From Malus domestica (Eukaryota; Streptophyta; Magnoliopsida; Rosales; Rosaceae): a DNA stretch of 64,000 nucleotides. The stretch covers positions 1,231,001 to 1,295,000 of the forward strand of contig NC_091664.1 of NCBI RefSeq assembly GCF_042453785.1, given 5' to 3'. Positions 22,701 to 34,134 of this stretch are shown in pieces (positions within the stretch are counted from its first letter, which is position 1; each line of letters opens with the position of its first letter). The position numbers and the translations under genes are program-made. The notes beneath the pieces were generated by a model, which searched no databases, had not been told where the DNA came from, and was given only the letters and a program-made list of their open reading frames with translations.

Positions 22701-24872
22701 TTTTAAAGTTTATTGAAAACACTCACAAACTATGATGGGTTTACAATTAAGCCTTGTGATCATGGCTTTACAACAAAGCCTTGCTATATCTCATGTGACA
22801 AGTAATGAAAGAATCAAGTTAGGAATTGCTTCCCCTTGTCAATCTATCTTGGTTTTTCTTTTCTTTTTTTTATAAAATAAGAAATCAGTTTTCGTCTTTC
22901 TTCATCACTCTTCACAGGCAGAGAGGAGGAGGAAACTTGGGTTGCCAGTAGAGGATCCTTCAACTGCAAAACCTGCTGCACCTGTTGTGGAAGAGAAAAA
23001 GGCATGAGCTTGTTTGTATATACTATTTGCCTAGTGAATGCCATTCAGAAATTGTTTGAAATCTGTAGTAATGTGATTTCTGCTGTATTTTTGTATCTAA
23101 CGTGCAGAGCTCATTGCCTATAAGGCCTGCCACAAAAACAGAGCAAATGAGAGAATGTTTGCGATCTCTCAAGCAGAATCACAAGGTAAAAACAGTTGCC
23201 TGTAAGGTCAAATAATTCATTAGGAAAGAAACAATATTATAATTTCTTCATATTGAGCAACTTTCTAGAGAACCACATACAGTTCTGGAACAAGACAAGG
23301 TTTGATAGAGGACCAACTTGGATAGGACTATTCACTATATTGAAGGCATTTTGAAGGAAGAAAAGGATGAAAACTTCCATATTTTGTTCAAGTTGAAGGT
23401 TATTCATGAAGAAACGATATCTCTAATAATCCCCACAAAAATGGTAGGATTAAAAGGGACAACTTTTCTTAATAAGTGACCTTCAACTTGGACAAAAATA
23501 GGGAAATTGTCATCTATTTCTCCCTTCAAAATGCCTCCAATATAGTGAATAGTCCTATCCAAGCTAATCCTCTCTAACAAACAAGGCCCAAAAGTTAAGT
23601 GTCAATTGCTCATTTAGGACTCGTTTGGTGTCTAGGATTGAATTGGAATGGATAACTTCAAAATATATTGAAGGTAGAGGAGAATGATTTTTTATTTTTA
23701 TGGATTAGACATGAAAAAAAACATCTCCGTTCTAATCTGACCATTTTGGGGAGGATTGGAATGGATAAGTTTTCTTTTTAAGTAATCCATCTCCTACCTC
23801 CAATTGGTCACAATTTTTTTAATATCCTCCATCAACATACCTAAATAGTGGCTTATTCTTTCATTTCCAATCCTCCATATACGAAATGAGGCCTTGGGGT
23901 ATTTTTTAATGTCACTCACACATTGACCCTTGAGTTTAACCGAAGTTGCTTTTTGAAATGATAAAAAAGAAGCAAACAAAAATGCAGAATAATATTGCTT
24001 GAAAAGAACTGCTCTCATTATTTATCTTTTCAAAGTTATGTTGTATGGATTGTGGACAATGGCCTTACCTATTTCTGCTTTCTGTGTGTAGGAGGACGAT
24101 GCAAAAGTGAAGAGAGCATTCCAGACTCTTTTAACTTTTGTAGGGAATGTTGCCAAAAATCCTAATGAGGAGAAATTTAGAAAGATTCGACTCACTAACC
24201 CATCTTTCCAGGTAGAACAACTTATCTTGCACAGAAACAGCTCGCTTTTGAGTCCAATCTTTCCTTATAGATTTTTGTTCTCTTTCACCTTCCCTGTTAA
24301 AGTTTGCGTATACCGTGGTCACCACACTATTAACTATTAACTTATATTTAGACCTGTCAATGGATCAGGTTTTGATCCGGATCTAATCGATTGGAATCCG
24401 ATGGAATTCATAGGATATGGATTGACATTCTCAATATGATACTCTGATTATGATCCGAATCCGGTATCCAGTTAGCTTAACAAATCAGATGTGGAGTTGA
24501 GTTGATCTGATGCGATAATAATATGAACTAAATTCAATAATCTGATTATGATCTGAATCCGGTATCCCGTTAGGCTGATCCGATCAAAATCAGATCCGTT
24601 TACTGGTCTAGTTTACTCTTTCAATGTCCATATTTCTTGTTTTGGTCAATAACTCATGTCTTCTTTTGTTGTCAATTCACTCATTGCCTACACAGGAAAG
24701 GGTTGGCTCGCTAAAAGGCGGCGTCGAGTTTCTTGAGTTGTGCGAGTTTGAGAGGATGGAAGGGGGCGAGTTCTTGTTTCTTCCCAGGGACAAGGTTGAC
24801 ATGGCAGTGCTGAACTCAGCTGGGTCTGAGCTCGACTCTGCAATCAAGAATCCATTTTTCGGTGTTCTTTAA
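17167..24872 (+). CDS. C2H2 zinc-finger / UBA / PUB domain protein
   Basis: Twelve exons: 17167-17334, 17838-17985, 18688-18783, 19624-19700, 20267-20346, 20964-21024, 21539-21606, 21742-21823, 22918-23001, 23108-23185, 24092-24211, 24696-24872; 412 amino acids, all phases consistent. Two zinc fingers with identical C-x2-C-x12-H-x5-H spacing lie at about residues 8-31 and 45-67. A UBA domain with the MGF loop lies at about 110-153, a charged Glu/Lys/Arg coiled coil at about 180-285, and a PUB (PUG) domain over the last 110 residues. UBA domains bind ubiquitin and PUB domains bind the tail of CDC48/p97, so I infer an adaptor in ubiquitin/CDC48 protein quality control. The architecture agrees with the Arabidopsis UBA/TS-N protein At1g04850 as I remember it. 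Exon 2 must run to 17985, because stopping at the earlier donor (17930) would break the UBA frame. The intron after exon 9 has a GC donor. Confidence 0.93.
19744..19823. repeat. (CT)n microsatellite in intron 4
   Basis: About 40 CT units with two short interruptions, 44 bases after the exon 4 donor. Confidence 0.95.
23296..23588. mobile_element. Fold-back MITE in intron 10 of the UBA/PUB gene
   Basis: Two arms of about 120 bases are inverted copies. CTTGGATAGGACTATTCAC occurs on the plus strand at about 23318 and on the minus strand at about 23562. The ends read approximately CAAGGTTTGATAGAGGA. No ORF. Confidence 0.7.
23616..23894. mobile_element. Second MITE in intron 10
   Basis: Imperfect inverted ends AGGACTCGTTTGGTGT and, from the right, AGGCCTCATTTCGTAT, each followed by AGGATTG(A)AATTGG-type sequence. 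It lies just downstream of the previous MITE. Confidence 0.55.
24349..24610. mobile_element. hAT-like MITE in intron 11
   Basis: The ends TAGACCTGTCAATGGATC and, from the right, TAGACCAGTAAACGGATC are inverted repeats. The interior repeats an AATCTGATTATGATC(T/C)GAATCCGGTATCC segment. No convincing TSD. Confidence 0.6.
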
Positions 24873-26609
24873 GTTAAAAAGATTGATGTTTGGATTTGTT
24901 TATTACAGTACCAATTTGTCCATGATTAAAATATGGTTTACTGCTAAAAATTTGCTTATCATAATAAACCTAAGACGGTTACCAACTAACTTTTGGTCCA
25001 GCGTATATTTCTCTTCTTGAAATTGGAAGGTGTCCCAAACTCGAATTCCAAGCTTCCATTGATTAAAGTTTACCTCACCGGTTTTTATTATTATTTTATT
25101 TTGGATTAAATGAAAACTATTCAATCTGTAGGAGTGATTTTAAATCAGTTCTAGTTGGTTAAAACCTTTATATATAACTATCAAATGTTTTGAAAATTAG
25201 ACATCTGGAGTCCGGGTTATAGTATTAAGTGATAAAGTGAATAAATTTTGAAGTGTGTTTTTGTCCCATGTGTATGGAGCCTTGAATATCTAAATTTGCC
25301 TTTTTTCGATAAACTATCGTTTTACCACTAGAACTATTGTCACAGTTGAAATTAATCCCATGAACTATTTTTAAGTAAGTTAACGGTCATAGTTTATAAA
25401 ATATGATTTAAATAGAGATAGAAGTTGAAACACTCAGTAAATTAAATGGTTGTAGGCTTGAGAAACAAAACTCTACGTGTATGTTGTTGTACATGTTTTT
25501 TTACATAATTGACAGGGAATTAATTTTCACATTGTTCTAGTTAGATCGAGATTATGTCTTCTTTTTAAGTTTACTAAAGCTTAAGAGATAGACTAGTATC
25601 ATAAACTTGCAGTATACTCGGATTAGTAGGATACACCCACCTTTGATAAGTGCATAAAAATCTACAATTGCTGCTCATATTAAAAAAAAAACAGAAGTTA
25701 TTATCTCCTAAATTAACCTAGTCACAACTCATCTTCACACATTTGAGTAGTTAAACTTATACCTAATGACAATCTGAATTTTTTTTTAACTATTAATCTA
25801 GCCAACATTCACCTCTCACAGACCCTGCGTAAAGCGGGAATCTTGTGCACTGGGTACGACGACCATTAATATTCCTATGACAAATGAGAGGAGGGTATGA
25901 TCTCTCTTTAAAAATGGTATTTTTTTCCCATTAAAACGGCTACAAAATTATATAAGTCAACAAAAGAAATTAAAATGGTATCGATACATTATTATTCAAA
26001 ATTTAGAAACAACAATTACCTACTAAAATTAATATTTTCTCTTGGATTCTCATTCAGAATCGATTAAACAAAAGACAACGATTAACCCAATCCTTTTCTA
26101 TTTCTAATGTTTGCCCTAATGTGTAATTTACATCCAAAACATACTTCTCACGTTTTTGTCCATTGTCAATATGCCAATAAACCAACTATGAAATGCTTTG
26201 AGCAAATTTAGAATTTCCAACCCTCAACTATGATAATAAATATATTAATTGGGCGATATTGTGGAGGGTTGTTCAAAGATAAGGGTTAGGGTTAGGATTA
26301 AGGTTAGGGTTAGGGGTTAGGTTTTAAAATTCTTATCTATACCACGCATGTCTCTCATTTTTCTCTATATGTTGATTCTGCAATCTTTCCTGTTCCTTTC
26401 CTTTTCTTCATGTTTTTCTTTTTTCGTTTGTTACTGTATGGCAAGTTAATTTTGGTAATCCTTCTGTTTGTTGTATGTATGGCAAGTTAATTTTAGTAAT
26501 CTTTGTATATGTTGACCAGTACGATTTACTTGATGACGATATATATGATGTACAAAATGTAAAAAAAGCATAGAACATTTACATTTATTCTTGTCTCCAA
26601 ACCTATAAA
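24873..26609. other. Intergenic, few assignable features
   Basis: 3' flank of the UBA/PUB gene. 25830-25862 carries GCGGGAATCTTGTGCACTGG, also found at 29020-29045. 26435-26600 is a diverged copy of 32775-32935 (ATGGCAAGTT, then TACGAT(T/G)TACTTGATG). No gene seen. Confidence 0.5.
26281..26331. repeat. Telomere-like TTAGGG repeat
   Basis: Short irregular array of GGTTAG/GGGTTA units. The unit is mostly six bases (TTAGGG), not the seven-base TTTAGGG of plant telomeres. Confidence 0.7.
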
Positions 26610-29345
26610 CACTACAAGAAAAATGGGCTAAGAACACAATTGATATGTGCCCTTTGCATTTTCATTGAACACAAATATATATTGGTGCTCTTAGATGTCA
26701 ATGAACACAAAACTATCACAAATGTGCTTTCTGAACAAAAAGGCACATTAGTTAGTGTCTAAACAAAAATGTATTTGTGCCTATTAAAATTTGAACACAA
26801 AAGTTTGTGTCACTATTTATGGATATCCGTAATACTAAATTTTTTTTATTAATTTACAAAAACACTAAAAACATTTTTGTGCCCTCTAATTTAATATATT
26901 TAAATCATTTGATTTTATAAGCACAATGTTCGTGTCTTCCTTCACCAGTCTAGACACCAATCATACTTTAGTTTTAGTTTTTATTGATCAAGGTGCCCCA
27001 CACACACACGTTTCATCACCATCACCTGGCAGATCCACTACTTGGATCAAGTGGATGTTTTCTAAATTTATTTTCCTATTCGATACTTTATGATGTCAAA
27101 TTACAGGGCTTTACCAATTGGATCAGTTCTTGAAAAAATTACGGAGTCGAAATTTATTCAAATAAAAGTCAACAAACCAATAAAAATTTGTTTGTTAGTT
27201 TTTTTTGTCTTTACATTTAGCACACACAAAAAGTTAGATTATAAAATTGTGGTAAATAATGGTATGGAGCTGTTTAATGCTGTGCAATGTTCTAGTCTCA
27301 AAATAGGCTAACAATAACGGAGTTATGACTGAAGAACTACATTGGTTTGCGACACCAAATTTCAGAGACTACATTAATGGATTTTCAATTTCAGGGACCA
27401 TCTTGATTGGGTGGGTCAATTTTAGGGATTATTTGTGATAAAAACCCTTTTAATAATTATAAAATCCTTTGTATGACACCGATGTTAGACATTGTGTCCA
27501 GTAAATATTAATAAATAATAAATCACTCTATAGCAAAATAATATGTTGGCACAATTATGGATTTGTGCTTGTATTCTAGTATAATATGTTTTCACTCCTT
27601 TACTATTTGTAAAGGACACAATTATATATTTTTTTATTACTTTCTCATGAAACCAGCCCCACCCACACCCATAATTTTTTTTAAAACCGCCTATTTTTTA
27701 CCAGCCAGTCCAGCCTCTCTCCCTTCTCATTTGTTTGAAATTATCTTCTTTATGTAGAATTGGAGTGTGTGCCACTGAGGCCCACACCTCTGTTCCCTTC
27801 CTCTGTTCCCTCTTCTATCGGTCTCATTATGCTCTCAGTCGAACTCCCTCACTTCTCTCTCATTTTTTCCCCTCATCCTTATCTCCCTCTAGTCTCTTTT
27901 CCCCGAGCCACACAACTATTAACCACCACCTTCTCCGACGACTTTAAACACCAAACCACCACCATCTCGTCTCCAAACACAAGACTAGTGCCCAAACCCT
28001 TGACTCGAACCTCAAATTGGAGAACCACACGTCTCGAACCCGAGAGAATTCCGGCGAGTTCATCGCCTTCCCGACCGAGGTAAGGTCTGTAACTACCTTT
28101 GGTTAATTCCTTCAATGTTCTAAGTCGATTTCTGGCTTTGCATGAGAAAATTTCCACCACATTTGCGAGATTGAACGAAGAACTAACGATCTCCACTATT
28201 TTGGTGAGTTGCAGCTTTTTCGAGCTTTTCCCGCCCAAATCTCGTTGAAGACGATGATATTGATACCATAAACGAACTCTTCACAGTCCTAGGGACCAGA
28301 TTCGAGCTTTGTTGGTTGAATCTGTCATGGATTCGTAGAGACCCAAACTGGCCGTGACTTTCAAGCCATTTTCCAGCCACCTCCAGCCATCCTTTGGCCT
28401 CGATTTAGGTAAAATCGAACTCCTCTTAGTCCCAGCTTCATTTTGATATATTGTGTGTTACGAATGGTTGATATTTGACGTTGATCTGCTTCTGTTTCAA
28501 ATCCGACTAATAGGTATTGATTCATAACCTTTGAATTTGGGTTTCATTTCGTAACCTTGGCAGAAAAAGGTCCAGATTCCATATAGACCGTTTGATTAAT
28601 TTATTTGTGAAATAGCAAAGATGGGTTCTATTCTTATGTATTAAGATTATCTTGTTTTACATTACTATAATCATTGAATTATTGAGTTTACTAATGTTGT
28701 TGTGTACGAGGATAGGGAAAAACTATTTGAAGGAATACTTAAACAAAAATGGAAGATCTTCTCCTGATGATCATCTTCATTAATTCGTTTATGGAGCAGC
28801 AGAGATTCGATGAGGTGCAAGGCTTGCTGGGGAAGATGCATCTGTCCAAAAATGTCTGCTTTCAAGTTCTTTTTGCATAGAGATGAAATATGTAACATTA
28901 CAATATATGTTTGTGAGATTGAGAATGAATTGTAGGCCTTCTACATTTTATGAAAATTAAGAAAAAAAAACCTCAATTTCAGTTTCAATTTTTCAAATTA
29001 TGATTTTTTTTAATATTAGCGGGAGCCTTGTGCACTGGGTACGACCTTTATTTAATTCATGCAGGCACAATTACATTTTAAGTGCCAACATGGCTGGGAA
29101 AGGTAGTCTGACAACTTTGTCAGAATGTAGGCACAAAACACCCTTTATTTGTGCTGACATCATGAGCACAGAACTCAGTATTGTGCTCTTTGAGTAATGG
29201 TGACGCCCATAGAGGGCACGGACAATATAATAGTAGCTGCACTGTTGCCATTGGTCTATGGGCACATATGTTGGTGCCCTTTGGCCTCAAATGGCACAAA
29301 TAATTTATTGTGTGCCCTTTGAAGTATAAGCTTGGGAAACAAGGC
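26610..29345. mobile_element. CACTA-type (En/Spm) non-autonomous element, right end unclear
   Basis: The left end reads CACTACAAGAAAAATGGGCT at 26610, the classic CACTA terminus. Subterminal motifs (GTGCCCTTTG, TGAACACAAA, GGCACA) recur near the left end and, in inverted or direct form, at about 29130-29330 (GGTGCCCTTTGG, GTGTGCCCTTTGAAG). A matching right terminus was not found, so the right limit is approximate and the end may be lost. There is no transposase. The interior (about 27730-28900) is GC-richer, with CT-rich leader-like sequence and splice-like motifs, and could be captured host gene sequence, but I cannot name a source. Confidence 0.55.
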
Positions 29346-30160
29346 TCTACGTACATGGTGACATACATTTATTTATTTTACGCTAGTATTGTTAGAAATA
29401 AAACTCAAAACTTTAGGTGCACCGAAGTGTTAAAACTACATTTCTTGAAACCAAGCATTTAAAGTTTGTGTTTTTAAATTAAAAAATTTAGCAATCATCC
29501 TTTATCATTTTCTGTGGATTTTCAAGTGGTGTTGGCTTTTGCTACATGTCAACAAATTTAGGAAATTTATCTCATAGCCGCTACTCATCTCCACATGCTT
29601 ATAATTTATTCCCTTGGTTCCAGAAAAATGTCATTAGTTTTCTAGAAATTTTAATTAAAAAGTAGATGCAAATTATTCAACAATATTTAAAGCGTGAATA
29701 AACAACCCTTGTATAAACCACAATGTATATTGTCCATATTTTGAGTTGTCGAAGTAAATTCACTAATATTAATCATCGGTAACAAAAAACAATTAATTTG
29801 CAACATGAGAAAGTTTAAACTTTTATGTATTTATAACAATGATATATTACATCAAGTAGAGATGGAAGAATAAATTTGTTTCAACTTGTCATCCCCGAAA
29901 TTCGAATCTAAGACCTCTCACTTACAAATGAAAATAAATATCATTCGACCGTATAACTAGATGTCATTTTATTCCAAAATTACAAAGGGGCAGCTGCCAT
30001 GGCAGAATCGCCTAACCCGCATCGCCATAACCGTAGGTGATGTCCTTCATCTCGTCTTTATTGTTGACCGAAACTGAAATCGGAGTCCTCACCATCCCTA
30101 CTACGTACCGTCTTCAAAGTCGCTACCCATATCAGTAGAACATCTTTGGCACCAGGTGTG
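29346..30160. other. Intergenic, nothing assignable
   Basis: AT-rich, no ORF or repeat recognised. 29990-30130 has higher GC but no convincing reading. Confidence 0.4.
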
Positions 30161-30373
30161 TTAATTAGCAGCTAGGAGCCATGGATTTTGATAGCTATTA
30201 GGAGAAGAAGGACCAGCAACCTGCAGGTTGGGATTATACAAAAATGGCGGAGTTTGGCTATGGGTGAAGCCCGACGCAGGGTCTGGGCTCGATTTGCTGG
30301 CAGATGCAGAGGGTAGTTGGGTGAGGTTTGTTCGAGGAGGATAAGGGTTTTGTGCTGTCATTTGAGTAGCCAT
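30161..30373 (-). CDS. Small Pro/Ser-rich ORF, doubtful
   Basis: Seventy codons on the minus strand starting MATQMTAQNPYPPRTNL, rich in Pro, Ser and Asn, ending NPWLLAAN. The composition is that of a disordered N-terminal region and not random for this AT-rich area. No domain is visible and no upstream promoter is evident. It may be the last exon of, or debris from, the split gene suggested by exon-like pieces at 30861-30946 and 31836-31956 on the same strand, or the start of a truncated gene. I do not recognise it. Confidence 0.3.
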   Translation of the reverse strand: MATQMTAQNPYPPRTNLTQLPSASASKSSPDPASGFTHSQTPPFLYNPNLQVAGPSSPNSYQNPWLLAAN

Positions 30374-30598
30374 GACTTCGCACAGGAAACACTGGCAGTA
30401 GCTAAACTGGAGGGGTTCGGCCTTGGACTACAGTGTTACACAGGAAACACTGGCAGTAGCTACATGGCGTGGCCTTGCCCTCAAGTTGGAGTCCAGCCAT
30501 TCTCCTCTACATTTTAGTAAATTAAAAAATATATCAATACAAAGTTGCAGAAAATTCAAACTAATTTACGAATAAAAAAAAAAACCCCTAAATTAATT

Positions 30599-30759
30599 CA
30601 AGGGAGATTTAACGAAAAGTTCACGGTACTGTTCACTTTAACGAAAAACCACATTTTTACACTAAAAAGTCAAACCTGCTACTATTCACTTTACCTTTTA
30701 TTTTGTCCTCATCATTAAAACTCAAAATTTTCAAACCCTTTTCATTAGTTCTCCTTTAA
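30599..30759. mobile_element. MITE of the TTTAACGAAAAG family, copy 2
   Basis: GGTACTGTTCAC, TTAACGAAAAACCACATTT and ACACTAAAAAGTCAAA are shared with 62699-62860. The ends GGAGATTTAACGAAAAG and, in reverse, GGAGAACTAATGAAAAG are inverted repeats. Confidence 0.7.
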
Positions 30760-30860
30760 TTCAATGTATATAAACAACCCCTAAATTAAAAAATCCAACC
30801 ACTTTTCCAGTCTACGAAATTATCAAAATCAAATCAAAACCATAAGAAACAGAACCAAAC

Positions 30861-31956
30861 CTTGAACATTTCTTGAAAAGCATGCTACGTCCATGAGCAT
30901 TGCGTAGATTTCCTCCTCTCTGAGATTGCTTGCAATCTCCTTGATCCTTGAGTGAAAATGATTCGTTAATTAAGCAACATAATTAGATAAATAAATTAAA
31001 AAAACACAATCACCGCACCTAACTTGTGAATTTAGTGAAAACATTCATAATATAAAAAACGCTCTTCAGTTTTTATTTCTAAAAAGAATACTTTTATTAA
31101 ATAAGGGAAAAATTACTAAAAATCAAAAGAAAACTACCCCATGTCAAGAGAGTTACTAACCATTTTTATTTTAATTTTTTAAAAATCGTAGACTGTAAAT
31201 TAAAAGTTTGTATTCAAATAAAACTAAAATATCCAAAAAATAAGATTAAACTAAAAATGTGCTAATTGGCAAGAGGCTAAAATTATATATGACCAGATCA
31301 AATCTAACTAGGTTTGGCCATGAACAAAACCTAGCTAGCTTATTATACAGAAGAAGAAAAAACATCAATTATCAGATCCAGTGACCACACAGTTTAGAAA
31401 AAAACACAAATGACATTAATCAAGACCTAAAAGGCTAAAAGCACTGGATGAAGAAAGGAAAATACTTCTGGTGAAATCCCTATCCAATCCTTGAAAACTT
31501 GCGCGCCGTACAAGTTATATATCTTTTAAAAAAATAAATTTTAATGAAAAGATGCAAATGAACTTTCCTAAAAATATTTGAAGATTTAAAGTTGGCGAAT
31601 ACAGAATTCATCAAACCTTCGTAGTAAATCTTTGTTTTCTCAAATAAATTTGTAGAATTTTGTGGAGTTTATAGTCAATAAAAACCATTAGATATAGCAG
31701 GATGATCAATCAACTTAGATTAATTTATAGACTCAAACCTGCCAGATCCAAACAAAATGTCAAACTAGAGAGACATGAAATTCCCAATTAAGATGTCAAA
31801 CCGAAAAGGGTATATATTGAGGGTTAAAAATATACCTAAATTCTGGTAAATCATGGATGCGATTACTGGTTGAGAATCGTAATCAAGATCACCAGCATCC
31901 TCATCATCTTCGTCATCTAGGGTTTTTGGAGCTACCCCACACATCCTAATTACCAT
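30861..31956 (-). pseudogene. Possible two-exon gene fragment, unknown family
   Basis: Two exon-like segments lie on the minus strand. The first (31956-31836) starts MVIRMCGVAPKTLDDEDDED, continues DLDYDSQPVIASMIYQNL, and ends at a GT donor. The second (30946-30861) follows a CTCAAG acceptor, reads IKEIASNLREEEIYAMLMDV, and ends at a GT donor. An upstream flank near 32040 has a TATA-like CTATAAATTG on the minus strand. The acidic stretch and helical second segment look protein-like, but the rest of the gene is not evident and the family is unknown. A diverged copy of the first segment is at 35991-36085. Confidence 0.35.
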
Positions 31957-33130
31957 CCTATGTTAGAAGATAAAATCCCCAACCAGAACCCAAAACACAA
32001 TGTAAGAGTTTTTCAATGTGTACAAATGACTAATTACTGGATCAATTTATAGGGAGGATAGAGGGTTCTAGAATAAAAAAAATGGGTACTGTTTGGCAAG
32101 TCTGCAGGAGATATTCCCACCCGGTATTCACCAACCTTATCCCTTTTTCTTTTTTACAGGCTCACCAACCTTCTTTCTCCACGCAAAAAAAAAAATTAAT
32201 TAATGATATAATCGCAATTTAAATTTTCAATAAACTTACGAATTGGAACATGCCATAAAAAAAAATGCTGATAGAAAAAGAAAAAGAAAAAAGAAAAAAA
32301 ATCAAATAGTAACTCAAAAGAAACAAAAAAAAAAAAAAGAACATAACTGCCAAACAACTCAAGTTAAGAGCATTTTCACATACCACGTTCACGAGAATAT
32401 ATACATCATTTTATGAATGCGCAAAAGAATATTGGAAGGGTGTGACTACGTGCATGGTAATACGTATGTACTCAGTTAAATGTTTTTAGGTTTACTTACG
32501 CGCCGCACAAGTTATCTATTATTGCATAGAGTATATTACAATATGACAAATTTCCTAAAAAATTGAAGTTTGGAGATGTCATAATTAAAAGTGATTTTAA
32601 CCAAGGGGATTTAGTGGATATGGAGTTTTGAAATGTTATTTATTTATTAATATATATGGTAAAACATATGGGAGGAATATATATGTATATGGTAACAAAT
32701 TAAGTGTGTTCTAAAAACATATGCAAGTAAATTTGCATATGTTTCCATTTATTCTTGTTTTCATTTTTTGTTTTTTTGTTTATGGCAAGTTCGTTGTGTT
32801 AATATTTGCTATTTGGTGGACCGATACGATGTACTTGATGTCAATGACAATGTACAATGGAAATAGGGATGAATATGGAAAATAAACAAACATCAAAATT
32901 AATAGGACATTTCCATTTTTTCTTGTTTTTAAACTTGTAAAGTAATTTAAAGTAAAGATAGAAGTTGAAACTATATAATTGAGCATCAAGCGGATCATAT
33001 GTATGTCCTAATTTTGGCTAAATTCATGGATAGTCCACTCTTATACCATGTTACAATATACATCCATCTCCAAATTGATTGTCAATGGATACAGAGTCCC
33101 AATGTCATGTAAACTCTCATGCAAAGATGT
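31957..33130. other. Intergenic, no gene seen
   Basis: AT-rich with poly(A)-like tracts at 32190-32340. 32775-32935 is a diverged copy of 26435-26600. Confidence 0.5.
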
Positions 33131-34134
33131 TTAGGGGTGTAGTCAAATTAAGATTTGGAAGGATTTTAAATGATTTTAGAATCAGGATGTAGTCAATTAA
33201 AATTTTAAAATACTTTGAAATCATATTGTAGTCAAAGTATGATTTAATAGGATTTAAAGAATACATCCAAATCCAAGTGTAGTAATTAAGGGGGTGTAGT
33301 CAAACTCGGATTTGAGAGGATTTTAAAAGACTTTAAAATCGTAGTGTAGTCAATTAAAAGATTTTAAAGGATTTTATAATCCATTCAAATCTCGGCGTAG
33401 TCAATTAAATGATTTTAAAGGATTTTAGAATCCATTCAAATTTAGGTGTAGTTAATTAAAAGATTTTAAAGGATTTTAAAATCCATCCAAATCTATAAGT
33501 GTATTAAAAAAATTAAGATTTTGGAGGATTTCAATAATTTGTGGATTTTGTGGGATTTGAGAGCAAAAAGTATATATAACCAAGACTAAAAAGAAACCTC
33601 ACCCCTAAGGATTTCAAATCCTTCCACCACAATCCGCCACAATCCATATGAATTTTGTAGGAGTCTTTAATCCTCTTAAATCCTATCAAATCTATCACTT
33701 TTAAAATCCTTTAAAATCTTGTAGTCAAACTCAGATTTGAGAGGATTTTAAAAGACTTCAAAATCTTAGTGTAGTCAATTAAAAGATTTTAAAGAATTTT
33801 AGAATCCATTCAAATCTAGGCGTAGTCAATTAAAAGATTTTAAAGGATTTTAAAATCCATCCAAAAAGTGTATTAAAAAATTAAGATTTTGGAGGATTTC
33901 AATAAGTTGTGGATTTTGTGGGATTTGAGAGCAAAAAGTATATATAATCAAGACTAAAAAGAATCCAACCTCACCGCCTAGGATTTCAAATACTTTCACC
34001 ACAATCCACCACAATCCATTCAAATTCTTTAAAATCCATATGAATTTTGTAGGAGTCTTTAATCCTCTTAAATCCTATAAAATCTAAAATTCTTTCAAAT
34101 CCTTTCAAATCTTAGTTTGACTACACCGCCCTAA
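33131..34134. mobile_element. Nested TIR repeats rich in GATTTTAAAGGATTTTA
   Basis: The outer ends are inverted: TTAGGGGTGTAGTCAAA at 33131 and, from the right, TTAGGGCGGTGTAGTCAAA at 34134. A second left-type end (GGGGGTGTAGTCAAACT) lies inside at about 33291. The interior is a patchwork of 50-60 base units (GTAGTCAATTAAAAGATTTT), including a second copy of about 300 bases (33480-33700 and 33860-34080). This looks like two or more copies of one MITE family nested or unequally recombined. Confidence 0.65.
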
